A DNA stretch of 64,000 nt, taken from contig CALYLW010000020.1 of the NCBI GenBank assembly GCA_944989445.1, positions 607,464 to 671,463 of the forward strand, written 5' to 3'. Source of the DNA: Ampullaceana balthica. Its lineage: Eukaryota; Mollusca; Gastropoda; Lymnaeidae. Positions 1 through 13,400 of the stretch are shown one piece after another. The position numbers and the translations under genes were made by a program. The notes under the pieces were generated by a model that was not told the DNA's origin, ran no database searches, and saw nothing but the letters and a program-made list of their open reading frames with translations. The first letter of the stretch is position 1, and every line of letters begins with the position of its first letter.

Positions 1-65
1 TAATCAGCTCCCTGTTGATATTGATCAAAGTTTTACTCTCATTAGAGAGTTCTAATCAGCTCCCT

Positions 66-353
66 GTTATCTTATCTTATCTATACAGACGCTCCTTCTA
101 TGCAGAAGATAGTTGCGTCCACAGACCATGACAGATGATCTGTTGGCAAGTGATGCAACGCTCACAGGCCACGGCTTTGTGGGTTCCACGCATTACCCAG
201 CCGCCTAACTACATGTAGTGTTAGGTGCCCATTCGGAGCGGGGTGACTCAGGGACGCCCTAGGCCCCGGGAACAAACCCTTGCCTTCACACGGATTCGAA
301 CCCGTGACCATCGGTACGACAGTCCAGTGCGCTGCCACTCGACCACCGCGTCC
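66..353 (-). mobile_element. tRNA-derived SINE, copy 1 (TATCT-tailed)
   Basis: Read on the minus strand, the element starts with a tRNA-like head. Box A (TGGTCGAGTGG) is near 342 and box B (GGTTCGAATCC) near 295. A conserved body follows, and the 3' end is a (TATCT)n-type tail at 66-83. It is flanked by TCCCTGTT on both sides (61-68 and 351-358), a target-site duplication. A second copy lies at 47117-47393. The last 45 bp match the 3' end of the LINE at 42206-43531. The family is not one I can name. Confidence 0.85.
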
Positions 354-432
354 CTGTTGATATTGATCAAAGTTTTACTCTCATTAGAGAGTTCTAATCA
401 GCTCCCTGTTAATATTGATCAAGGTTTTACTC

Positions 433-1416
433 CAGACCTGCATTTCTGCCGACAATAGTCGGAATGCCGACAATAGCGACAAGGACGGGAAATTTAAAAA
501 AAAATAATAATAATCTGCGAAAAATATATTAACAAATGTAATACTTTTTTTATAAATAACCTACTTAACAACCCATAACAGCGCCAGAATAATCTCTGTG
601 ATGATTTAATGTGACCTTTCTAGCGCGACTCGTCTGCCGACAATCAGTGTCGGAAATTTATCTTGGCCATAGACTTCGATAGCTGCAAACGTCGGCTTGC
701 CGACAATGATTGTCGGCATTAATAAAATAATGCGAATACAAAAAGTGTCGAACTGGCACATATTCGTTTCAAGATGGATGCCTTTACGGTTATCGATCGT
801 AAATCAGATCTTAAAGCGATCGAAAATGGATTAAGGAATAAGTTCGGATGGGACTGGCTCGAAGAAAAAGACAGTAATGGAGATTATCTATAAAAATATG
901 TGCGAAAATTAAATAAACCCGGTGCAGTTGTTTGTGTTTACTGTGATTGTAGACTTGATTATAGCAAGAAAGGCAAATCCTTCATAAAAAGACACGCACA
1001 GTCTGTGGCCATATCGCCGTATGGGATATGGAAGTTTTCTTTTTACTACTTCACATTAACTTTTTTTTTCCATCTTTTAAATAATGATGCAGGATGGTGT
1101 CATTTCATGGTTCAACTAAATATACATTATTATTTTTCAGAATATAGCCCTATGACTTAGATCAGTCATTTTCATTTTTTCCCTTTATTTCCCTTTGTTT
1201 AATGCTAACAATCTACATAATATTGAAGCATGATGTCATTTATTGATATAAATTAATCTGCATTTTTTTTTCAGGATAGCTCTAAATTGGGTGTTTTAAT
1301 CTGTTAATTAAAAAAATGAACCCCCACTAGTGTTTTGCGCCTCCGGCGCTGCGGTGTGTCATGTCCATCAAAATATAAAGTTCAGACAATCTGGTTAAGG
1401 CTTACATTCAGGTCTG
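433..1416. mobile_element. TIR DNA transposon, non-autonomous or decayed
   Basis: The ends are inverted (CAGACCTG at 433, CAGGTCTG ending 1416). TTACTC is duplicated on both sides (427-432 and 1417-1422) inside a 52-bp repeat unit, which proves insertion. The interior has palindromic GCCGACAAT...GTCGG motifs at about 449, 467, 636 and 699, typical of subterminal transposase-binding repeats. It also has a broken zinc-finger ORF. A 6-bp duplication fits neither hAT (8 bp) nor Tc1/mariner (TA), so the superfamily is open. Confidence 0.7.
774..1017 (+). pseudogene. Zinc-finger N-terminal fragment of a transposon gene
   Basis: From ATG 774 the frame reads MDAFTVIDRK..., then a TAA at about codon 40 (near 891), then continues in the same frame through CVYCDCRLDY and KRHAQS. 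The C-x2-C spacing with a downstream H resembles the short BED/TTF-like fingers at the start of many DNA-transposon proteins. The single in-frame stop and the position inside the TIR element mark it as a decayed transposon exon. Function is inferred from motif shape only. Confidence 0.45.
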
Positions 1417-1489
1417 TTACTCTCATTAGAGAGTTCTTATCAGCTCCCTGTTGATATTGATCAAGGTTTTACTCTCCCAATGTGCACAG

Positions 1490-4400
1490 GAGCAATGAGC
1501 CAGTGTCTACATTCCCCATGCCTGTTGTATCTTCCTTCACCCCCATGGATGGGGAGAATCCTGAAGACTGGAAGCCATTCAAGGACGGTGAGGCTGCACT
1601 GAGAGATCTGATGAAGAAGCTTGAACAAGATGACTGGTGTGTGATCACTTGACACTGATCAGTTGTTATTTAATTAGTATTATTTTTATCAAGGCTGATC
1701 CTCGTATAACTTACTATAAAAATTGTAGGATCTTGTGGAGAAATTTTAGAGGTTAAGATCTATAAAGTTTACACTGCACCTCAAAGCTCACGATAAACTG
1801 GAGAGTTTTTACCATTTATAGTCAATCATTTGAACTAAATGATTAGTGTACACTTTCATCTGTTAGTACCAAAGCTAGCATTTTACTTCAAATGCAATGT
1901 ATTGAAAATACAATAAAATGTAACAGTATTCATGAAGAAGCTACTTTGTGTTCAGGCTATCTAATCTAAATGAATGTGTTGATTAACTTTGAAATATGAT
2001 TTAAAGTTTAGAAGCTGAAATGAGCATTGAGCACATGAAAATTTGTTTGACAGGGAGACCAAATGTGAAGGCATCAACATGCTGAGACGCTTGTGTTTGT
2101 ACCACCCTGATACAGTAGCAGCATCTCTGCATCCCATTGTGTTGGCCATCTGCAACGAGGTAGGTGCCAACTCCTTTTTTTATATTAACTCGTGGTGTCT
2201 GCTTGCTTGCCGAAAAAACTTTAGATTGATTTTTAACCCACTTCCTCGTATGCTAGCGAGCTGAAATTTTGCAGGCAGATTGTGGCGATGATAAAAATGA
2301 TCTATCAAAAATTCAGATCGATCGAATGTACTGTAATTAAATTAATGAAGTTTTAGATTATCTTTATTTATCTCTGTGTAGCATGTTAATTTTTGTGCTA
2401 GAGTGTCGCGTTGTGTATTATATTGAACGACCTTTTTATTACTTTCCTGTCGCGCTGTGTGGTGCGTATTATATGGACGATACTTTTTTAAAAATATATT
2501 CCCGATCAGTGTGCATTATAATAAACATGTTTTACGAGACATAACTAAAATGTTGGATTTTTTTTATTGTCTTGCGCTGTGTATTGTAATGAAAATTCTT
2601 TTAGTTATGTCTGGTATACAACGGATTTATAGTCAAAAACTTTTTGTTATACGGCTTTTTTTTAATTACTTTAGTCAAGCAACCACACTTTCCTAAGGTG
2701 TAATTAATTAATCAATTCCCTTTCAAGGGGTATGATACACCTGACTGTATGGTTTGGTTTGTTTTCAGGTGAGGAACCTGAGATCCCAGGTTTCCAGACT
2801 GGCCATCACAGCAGTTGGAGACATGTTTCAGTGTCTGAAGAAAGGGATGGATCCTGTGAGTAAAACTACTAGCCCTCGACCCCATCGTTGTTCTTACATT
2901 TGAAAGTATCAATACTTTTGGTCTTAAATGCACTCAGAAGTGCCATATGTTATGTGCTACACAATCTATTGATGACATGGGCAAGTCGTAGTGGTTAAAT
3001 AGTTAGGTTGATTCGAGTCCTCAGCCAGGCAAAGCTACTATTTTTGGAAAAAGCCTGCATATTATACCTAATTCATGTGTGGAATAAAGGGGCCCCAATG
3101 GTGAGCAGGTTATTATTCTATATGCTCTGTATTACTGGTTAATCTTTTAATGTATGATGAGATGCAGCAGCTAGAATAATTGGAAATGGAAAAATAAATG
3201 TTAAATTTTTTATCATAATTTTAATTGATAAAGAAATTTGTGTAAACCGTGTATCAAATTGTATAACATTTGAATCCTTGGAATAAGCCGTGGTAGGTAT
3301 TTACAGCTTTTGGTATGAGCAACTGATAATTTTACTTGTGTATATAGTTTGTTGCTTTGTTTACCTAAATATTTACTGGATATCCTGATTCTTTTTTTTT
3401 AAGGAAGTGGAAATAACAACGAAGACCTTGCTGGCCAAGGGCGGAGAGAGCAATCAGTTTATACGTGAAGATGTGGACAAGGCCTTGTGTAATATGGTGG
3501 ACAATGTCACACCTCAGAGAGCACTTTTAGGTTTACTAGTTGGCGGGGCTTCGTAAGTATCTTTGCAATGTTATGTCGTGTACAAATGAAAAGAGAATAA
3601 ACTCTGAATACCCTTGATTGCCCTCAGAAGATTGTAAATAAATTGTTATACCACAACACAGATAATTAAAAATGAAAGCTACAGTTTGGTAAAATCAATT
3701 ACACAAAAGGGTCAACATATGATGAAACTCATAATTAATTTAACCCTTAAGAAAGATTTTATCACCACTGGTAAATCATATATTTTACTAAACAGGGAAA
3801 CTTAAGTACCAAACAGTATGCTGCTTTAGTTTACTTCAGGTTCTCTGTATAAAATAGCTTTAAAATATACAAATTAGCTTTACTAAGTTAGTTTTTTTTA
3901 CTAATAACAAATTAATAAATAATTATTTTTTTTTAAAGGCATAAAAACCCTCAAGTCAGGAAGACAACTGCACAGTTCCTTGTTGAATTGGTTGAAAAAA
4001 TGGGGTCAGGTCGAATACTGAGTGGGGTGAAGGACATCACTGACAGAGTTCTGCCCACTGTGGCCAACTTTGCCATGGATGGTTCACAGGAGACAAGGTT
4101 AGGACTAGACCTTATGATGTATTTGAATTTGTTTTTCTTTAGTTTAAAATCTTCTTGGTTGGAAAAAAATGAAGACAAAAAAAATTGTTCAAATATTAAG
4201 TCCTTCAACCGGTTTCTTCTAAATGAGAATGTATTATTTCTGTAACAAACACAGTTGACGGTTGTGTAACTAACATTCTTGAATTTCTTTGTAGATATTA
4301 TGGCCGTAAAATCTTACATATGTTGATGTCACACCAAGACTTGGACCGTATGTTGACTAAATACTTGCCTGCCAACACACTTAGAAACACACAAGATGTC

Positions 4401-7400
4401 GTAGACAACTTGAAACAGAGAGTAAGTTGTTGTACGAATGTTTGGGAGAAATTTTGTCTCTACTCTAAACCTTTAAGCCAATTCATTTAATTATTTGATA
4501 TGTTTAAAATTTTGTTTGGCATTTTATCTACAATATCGAGGGTCTGGAATTGAGTCATGGAATGGGTTGCCTGAACAAACCAGGAAATCCAAAACTCTAA
4601 AAAACATTCATAAACCTTATAAAAATGCAAGACTAGGCATGAACCATGGATAAGTGCAGGACACAATAATCTTCTGTAAGAGCGTCTGTAATATAAAAGG
4701 ATAAAATTGTAAAAGCAGCCATTTTTTTTCAGGGGCTTGGTGATCGACCTAATGAGTTATCATCTGCTCGATCAAGGAAATCGGGTCATGGCAGTAGGTC
4801 AAACTCTTCAGTGAGAGGAGGCTCAGCTGGCAGGTTTGTAAATAAACTTTGTAAAATCTTTCTATCCAACAATAATTCAATTGATTAAAATCTTTCTATT
4901 CAACAATAATTCAATTGATTAAAATCTTTCTATCCAACAATAATTCAATTGATTAAAATCTTTCTATCCAACAATAATTCAATTGTTTAAAATCTTTCTA
5001 TCCAACAATAATTCAATTGATAAAATTCTTTCTGTCCAACTATATAATAACTGGATCAAATCTTTCCATCCAATTATATAATAATTTGGATCAAATCTTT
5101 CAATACAAAACATCATTAAATAATTCATCGTCTGCTCTATTTCTCATGTGAAAAAGCCAATCATTTGCAGATGATACTCAGCTATACACTCACACTGATC
5201 CCTCTGATATTGACTCCACTGTCCAACTGATGCAAGAGTGCATTGGTGAGGTAAAGTCTTGGATGACTTTCAGCAAGCTCAAGCTGAATGACGATAAGAC
5301 AGAAGCACTCCTATTTTGCAACAATAAATCACGCAGTACTTTGTCTCTTCCTAATTCTATTCAGGTGGCTAGTTCTGATATACTGTTCAAAACATCAACT
5401 AGGAATCTTGGTTACATTATTTCTGACAACGTGTCTACCAACAACTTCATCAATCACATCTGTTGCTCTGCCTACAGCGCCATTCGTCAGATCAGCTCAT
5501 TCTGTCATTACTTAACAGTTAGTGCAACAAAAAATCTAGTTTGTGCTCTTGTTCTAGCTCGCATTGATTATTGCAATTCTCTTCTGTCAGGTGCGCCAAA
5601 ACAATGCATTGAAAAACTACAGAAAGTTCAAAATTCAGCTGCCAGACTAGTTCTTAAGGCAAAAAAACATGACCATGTTACTCCGCTACTTTACTCACTT
5701 CATTGGCTACCTATACAAGCTCGAATTGATTACAAACTGGCTGTTCTCTGTCACAACTTCTTTTCTGACTCATCTCCTTCCTATCTTACTGAACTTCTGT
5801 TGGTCTACTCACCCAGTCGTCAGCTACGCTCTTCTGCAGACACATGTATTCGCTGTGTTCCTAAGACACGAACTAAAACTTTTGGCGCAAGGTCATTCTC
5901 TTTTTGTGCAGCCGAACAATGGAATTCTCTACCATTACACATCTGTAGTATTCCAACTACCAAGTCCTTCAAGACTGCACTAAAGACGCATCTTTTCAAA
6001 ATGTATTTACAAAATTAATGAAACAACATTTGTTTTAATGATTAGCGTAGTTTATGTGTAATGTACTGTCCTTTATGTTGTTATTATGGTATGAATGGTT
6101 ATTTAATTATTATATGTATGTTATGATCTCCATGTAAAGCGCTGTGAGCCCGGTTCCTTACTGGGATACAGCGCTATATAAATTATTATTATTATTGTTA
6201 ATTCTTGTTTCATCAGCTCGGCCGACAGTGGTCTGGGGAATCAATCTCAGAGGAAACCTCTGGTGAGAGCAGATGAAGCACGAATGGAGGAGGTGAAGAC
6301 AATGATTGGACTGATGGCTGCCAACAACTGGCAGCAACGATATGAAGGTGTGTCCAGTTTCCTGGCCATGTGTGAGAACAATCCAGGCCTTGTATCCACA
6401 CAAATCATAAAGGCAAGTTTTGGGCAGGTTTATTTAACAAGTAAAATTTAAAAAATACAGTTATTGTAAGTTTTTGACAGGTTTATCCAAGAAGTAACTT
6501 TTGAAAAATGTATCTATTGTCTAAAATCCTGACACTTTTTACAAGGCATAACTGATAATTAAATAATATTAAGTTTTATTTGAAAATATCTTTTGATAGA
6601 CTCAGTTTTATTAATGCTTCTAAAATTAATGTTGTTATCTATATATTTTAAATAGACATTTTTTCATAATACAGTGGGACCCACTTAACTCGAGCCCCGG
6701 TTAACTCGTCAGCTCTATTAAGTCGACGTTTTTTTTTGAACCGCCAAATTCTCTCTTTGTCTTTGCATTTTCTCATAGATTAATTCGATTATTTTAAGTC
6801 GCCGAACCCTAATACCTCGAGCACAAAAGAGGATCAAATTTGCCACTTAGCCTTGGTTATCTCGATCCCCATGACACCAATCGCCAGCTTTTGAAAATGT
6901 TAGATGTGATTTTTGATAACCAAGGGCGCTAGGTCTGCTGGTGACGTCATATTTAAACTTAAACGGTCCTTAAAAACGAACGGTCTTAACAACCTTTGGA
7001 AAGATTGAAGAAATGGATCCTGATATTCCGATACGATTACGATTAATCGTCCCATCACTAATTAACGCACATCATGTATATAAAGAATTAATTTTAAGCG
7101 CATGTTAATATTTTGCCTTCATATTGGTTTTCGTTTAACTCGATGATCGGTTATCTCGGCGCCATTTTTCATACCCGAGGCCGTCGACTTAAGCGGGTCC
7201 CACTGTACTTTGAGCAAAAAAAAGGAAAAATGTGCATGGTTGGTAAAAATGTTAGTTTATGCAAATATTGGGAGATCGTTATAACCAAGGATATCATTAT
7301 TTATACAGTCGAAACCGCTTAAGTCGACGGCGTTGGGGTATGAAAAATGGCGTCGACATAACCGATGATCGAGTTAAAACAAAAACCAATATGGCGGCAA

Positions 7401-10400
7401 AATATTAACATGCTCTTGAAATTTCTTTACATACGTGTTGTGCGTCAATTAGTGATGGGACGATTAATCAGAATCGTATCGGAATATAAGAAATATAATG
7501 TTAAATTATGTGATATATTATATTATGCGAAATGGAACGTCCTTGCGAGTATGATTTATCTAAATGAATTAGTGACTCGGCTCTGACTGAGGCTCTAGTG
7601 CGTTCATTTGCTAGTTCGTCCTTGAACTTTATTATTTCATGCTATTTACTACTAATACTAATGATGTAATTATAATTAAAGTCATAATCTTAGTGTAAGT
7701 TTATTACTAATAAATACCAAGGCATTTATTTGTATAAGGACCAAGGAAAACAATCAATATTCAAATAAATATATTTTAAATATATTTGTAAGTACTTTAC
7801 TTCATAGTCGTTCGCGCATCGTTCTGCGCATGTGGAAAAGAGTCGCAAATATTGCTTCAATTTGTTAATAAATGACTACCATTACGCTAGGACTAGTGTT
7901 TACCGTAGTTACAACTATCGAACGACCGCTTACACTTATCTTTAAAAATGTTTAGGCTTATTTATTTTAGTTTTAAGTCTTCGGAATTTAAATAATTTTT
8001 TCAGCTGCAACTTCAATAAGCCCGTAATAGCTTTTTACCCCGGAGTTCGTTTTTGTTGTGTTAGCGACGGTGACTTCAAATCGCTTTCTCCCTATTCCGG
8101 TATCTAAATAATATACACGTCATCACTTTTAGTTTACTTCGTCTACGGCTAATGAATGCTTTTTTTTTAAAATTTTAATTTGCTTAGTTGTCGAGGCACT
8201 GTACGGTCAAAGGTCACGGCTATTACTACAGCGCTCTAAGTGAATTCAAAGGGACGCGACGGGACAAGTTACGGAGTTTTCTAGTTAGGGATAATGAGGG
8301 TGGGGGAGAGAAGGCTAGACAGGTCTTTGATGTTTATATAAAAGGAAGCCTCTTGCTTTGACAAGACCGCGAGAATAGACACCTCCCCTCCCCCACTGTT
8401 ATACATCTACAGTGTGTTGGGGGGAAGGAACATTTTTCTTTTTAAATTGAGTCAGAGCGTGCCTTGGTAAATGGCCAGTGTAGCTCAACCCCACCTAAAC
8501 CCCACCCTATTGGGGGGGGGGATCGTCGTGTGCGCGGCGAATTCAATAATTCTGGCAAGTTGACGAGTGACACATAATATGGTATTTAAATAAACTCCAT
8601 CTTATTATGACTGTTTACTCCGTTTTATCAGGTCTTAGTCGGTATATTAACTTATTACCCGGAGTTAATTTTTTTTGTGTTACGGCAGAATACCAGAGCC
8701 AACACGCGAGCGAACGTGACATCAAAATCAAAGCGTTTTCTTAATAATAATAATATTCTGGTCTATAAATATAGACTGTTTGTAGATTTCGCTAGTGACT
8801 GATTTTAAAAAAAAATGTATTCGCTTAGTTACCGAAGCATAGTACCAGAAGTAACAGCGCTGAGCAAGCGGGCTGTGACGTCACCAGCAGACCCTGGTGA
8901 GGCAGAAAATTGGTCCCTTCCCTTGGTTATCAAAAAATCATAGCTAACATTTTCAAAAGCTGGCAATTGGTCATGGGGATCGAGATAACCAACATTAAGT
9001 GGCAAATTTGGCCCTCTTTTGTGCTCGAGGTACTAGGTTTCGGCGACTTACAAAAATCGAATTAGCCGATGAAAAAATGCTAAGAAAATTGGAGAATTTG
9101 GCGGTTCCAATAAAAAACGTCGAGTTAGTGGGGTTGTCGAGCTAAACGAGCTCGAGGTAAGTGGGTTCGACTGTATCAGGAACCAGTAAATAAGTCAACC
9201 AGAGACATGCACACATTTATACATAAAATGTTTTTAGCCATGTCTCTATTTATATAAAATATGGCTGGTCAATAGATGAAATAAAACATTTTTAAAAATC
9301 TAAAGTGTTTTTACTACATCTAATCAACATTCTGATTAAATGAACTGTTTACTTTGCTGTGTTAAAAAAAGCATGATTTACCATAAGTGGATATATGTCA
9401 TACAAACAGGGTATGTAGTAGTCTCACAAGACGTCATTAAACATCTTGTCAAGCTCCTACATACCCTGTTTGTATGACATCTATCTACTTATCTGTAAGC
9501 TTGCTGCTGTCTCACCCTTATTTTGATTTACAAACATCAATTCTTAAACACAATATTTACATTTCATTTGCAGCCATATTTATATACTTATGTTTCAGTT
9601 CAAAAATTGTTTCTTGGTCTATTTTCACAAAATTTCAACTACAAACATTTTTTCAAATCTTTCCCATTGGGTGCAAGCCAAATCCCTGACTGAATGTGAG
9701 GTGTTATTGGAATTAGTTGGATATTTTAAATTCATTTTCATGTACTAACCCAAATATCAAATTTGGGTAACACAGCATAGCTGTTTGGAAAGTATCGATA
9801 TTTCTGTAACTTGGCTCAGTCGCGTAAATAAATAAGAAATGTACAGTAAAAAGTATTTATTATTTAGACTTAAAATTATTTAAGTTCCTTTTTTTTTAAA
9901 CCTGCAGATTTTTGACAAGTTTCTGCCCAGGTTGACAGACTCCAACTCCAAGGTGAATCTCCATGCCCTGAAAGTGATGCTTCAGGTGATACCACTCATC
10001 AAGGACTCGATGGGATCTGTCATATCCATGACTGTCAGTGCTGTGGCCCCTAACCTCAGCTCTAAAAATAAAGAAATCTACACAACGGCTGCTGAGATTC
10101 TGGATGCCTTCATTGAGCATTTAGGTGAATCAAATTGTTATTCTGTATTCTGATGCTTAGAATATGGCATTAGAAGTTGTGGTATTTTCAATCAATAAGG
10201 TGCATTTTTGGCGTTTTTGACAAGCAATATTAGTTCAACGCTATAAAATATATCACTTAAAGAACTCTTTTAGCTGAACCTATCAGTTAATTTATTTTTA
10301 TTGTATCAAACTTTTTATTTTAAACTTCAAAATAAAATATAAATATTCTTTATATAACCATTGAGTTGTTTTTTAAAATAGAAAATGCAGGGCCATAGGA

Positions 10401-13400
10401 ACATTTGGATAGTAAATATATTTCAGTAGAGTGTAAAAGCTATGCCCTAGATGTTCTGGATGATTATCATCTTCAATTCTTATAATAAGTTTTATATTCA
10501 CATGGTGTCAGACACTATGTTTAAAAAATGAATGTTGCTAGTGTAATGACTAGTCGTAACATTAACCAGTAAACTACTCCTATGACTAGTCGTAGCAATA
10601 AAATTATTTCGTATTGTTACGACAATTCGTAGCAGCAGAAACTTCGAAAAAACTAAGTCGCTATAATAATTAATATCTTAACAAACTCTTCATAATATTT
10701 TATACAAATATATAATACGATTTTAATAGATCTGGGCTTATTTTTGAGTGTATTAATTCTAAAATATAAATTTATTTAAATGTATTTAATCAACGCCTCC
10801 GCTTTACAGAATAAACAGTATAAAAATTACAATTACCAGGTTTGCCAACACAATAATTATGGTTAAATTTAAACAGAAAAAACAGAAAAATAGACGACCA
10901 TATAGGGATTTTTAAAAATTATAACTATTTATTATTATTTATTTTTTTATTTTTTTGGACGGCGCTAGCACTACCTTAACGATTTTAAGTGTCAAATGTT
11001 AAAATCAAAAATTTATATTTTATTTTACAATTAAATTGAGGAAATTTTAGTATTTAAAAAAAAACATTAAAGGGAAAGTTTGTTGCAGTATTTGAAATAT
11101 GCTTTCAACCCGTTTCAGTAATAATGAAAAATTTGATTTGAGGTTTTGTTTCTCAGTTAAAATATAATGCAACAGGCTTTCCATTATTACCTCAGTTTCA
11201 TGGGGTCAAACACTCTTGTATGATATATAAAGACCTCAAGAGAAGAAACGGCTATTAGACATTTTGCAATTTTTTAGTTATCCCTTCCATCTGATAGAGG
11301 GTCAAAATAGAATGTTCTGAATAAAGTTTTATGAAGAAAAAAACGTCTCTGACACTAAGAAAAATTCAAATGTATTTAGTTAACTAAGAATAAATCTGAA
11401 TAGTTTTGAACTTTAAAACTTGAGTATCTCAAAACTGCATAAATGTCACATAGCCGTTTCTTCCCTTGAGGTCTTCATATATTTGTATCATAAATTTTGA
11501 ACCTATGAAATAACAAACTTACATACTTGACATTGAGGTGATTTTCTTGATGGCCACCTCCTCCTATCAGCAGAGTCCCAGGTTGTTGGCCACCTCCTCC
11601 TATCAGCAGAGTCCCAGGTTGTTGGCATAAAACATCAGCTTGTGTGTGGACACATTTAAAATCCTGTCCAATAGGTCCCCTGATTACCAAGGCTTAAAGT
11701 TAGAATAAAAAACACTCCTAAATGCTAAATCCATAGCAGAGCACTCTTAAAAACAACTTGAAAGCTGACTCGGAAGCACTAAAGCCAACTCCACACAACC
11801 TTATCATAAACAGAAGCACTAAAGCCAACTCCACACAACCTTATCATAAACAGAAGCACTAAAGCCAACTTCACACAACCCTATCATAAACAGAAGCACT
11901 AAAGCCAACTTCACACAACCCTATCATAAACAGAAGCACTAAAGCCAACTTCACACAACCCTATCATAAACAGAAGCACTAAAGCCAACTTCACACAACC
12001 CTATCATAAACAGAAGCACTAAAGCCAACTTCACACAACCCTATCATAAACAGAAGCACTAAAGCCAACTTCACACAACCCTATCATAAACAGAAGCACT
12101 AAAGCCAACTTCACACAACCCTATCATAAACAGAAGTTCAGCGTGTGTTAATTTCTCCTTTGCTATGATGTAGCTTAATTTTATCCTTGTTTGTTCCAGA
12201 CTTGACGATCCTTGTACAGCCGTTTGCCAACCAGGCAATCAATGCAACTGCCAGAAGTAAAGCAGACATGGTGGACAAAGTGGCATGTAAGTTAAAGAGA
12301 GAATTGATTTTGGAAGGAATGTGCATATAAAATTTAAGTCTTGTCACTTCATTGGCCTGCTAATTAAAATGGTCTTATGTAACTTTAAATTATTTTTTTA
12401 CCAAACATTTCACACATAAAATTGGAATGTCTGTATTTACGGTTTACCTCATCTTTGTAAAAAAAAATTTCCATGAGAATTATTATTGATGAACTATGAA
12501 AGAAATGGAAAAGTTATTTTTAAATTGATATGTTTGCATCATTTAGAGGGTTAAACTCTCTCTATTTCAATAGATGGTTGTGCATTACTGCAGAGTAAAG
12601 GTTGGTATGAAAGTTGCAATGCTCCATGTGAATGATAACAGATATTAATGAATAATTTTTAAAAAATGATATCAATTTTCTGCCACATAATTTAAGGTGT
12701 ATGTATTAATATAGGGCTGCGGAAATTAGCGATAATTAATTGATTAATCGTTAAAATTTTAATCGATTAAAATTCAATTAAATTTAAGAAAATATTTCTA
12801 AAAAAAAATTTCTCCAATTTATTAATAATTTATAGTTTTGTTACTTACATACTTTTCCCTCGTATTATTATTATTTATTTAGACGTGCATTTGTAAACAA
12901 AGAGGTTTTTCTTCTTTATTTCTTGCATAGCAGAACAATTTTACTATGTTATGTCACAAAATTTGGGAGCCATGGAATTACCGCGACTTAACCGATTTCG
13001 CGAAAAACAGAATCGCAACATAACGGGATCTATATATGCGTTATAAAAATATAATGTATCGAAATTAATCGTTTAAATTTTTTCTAACTTAATTTAATGA
13101 TTAATCTAACTAAAATTTTTTAATCAGCGCCAGCCCTAATTAATTATAATTAAATAAGGTTAAAGATTGCACAAAAATGCAGACAAAATGTACAGTTAAG
13201 ACAATAAAACAGTTCTTCAACTGGAAATAAAAACCTAGTCATTTGTTTGCTGATTATTCCACTGGGGACTGGATATATGTTTAAATGTGCGAAATGAACC
13301 AATCACCAACTTTAGCATCTTTCTTTGGTATGTTTATAGATAGATATATCCCCAGTTAGCACTAATTATTAGCAATAAATGCATTACTTGAAATCATGTT

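Larger units (their letters stand above)
1..1476. repeat. 52-bp tandem repeat, interrupted by two insertions
   Basis: A unit of about 52 bp (starting TAATCAGCTCCCTGTT, ending CATTAGAGAGTTC) occurs at 1-68, 351-432 and 1417-1476. The array was split by a SINE (66-353) and by a TIR element (433-1416). The last copy ends only about 13 bp before the splice acceptor of the first TOGARAM exon, so the unit supplies part of that intron's 3' end. Seen directly in the sequence. Confidence 0.8.

Noticed and set aside
225..458. Open frame with a tRNA-like MPIRSGVTQGRPRPRE sequence
   Set aside because: It is the SINE body read in the antisense direction; the same frame arises from the copy at 47206-47421.
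5669..5983. Overlapping plus-strand frame inside the LINE
   Set aside because: It is a shifted frame of the reverse-transcriptase ORF, which carries the recognisable motifs.
11552..12136. CRISPR-like array
   Set aside because: The 36- and 40-bp units are directly adjacent without unique spacers, in an animal intron: a minisatellite.
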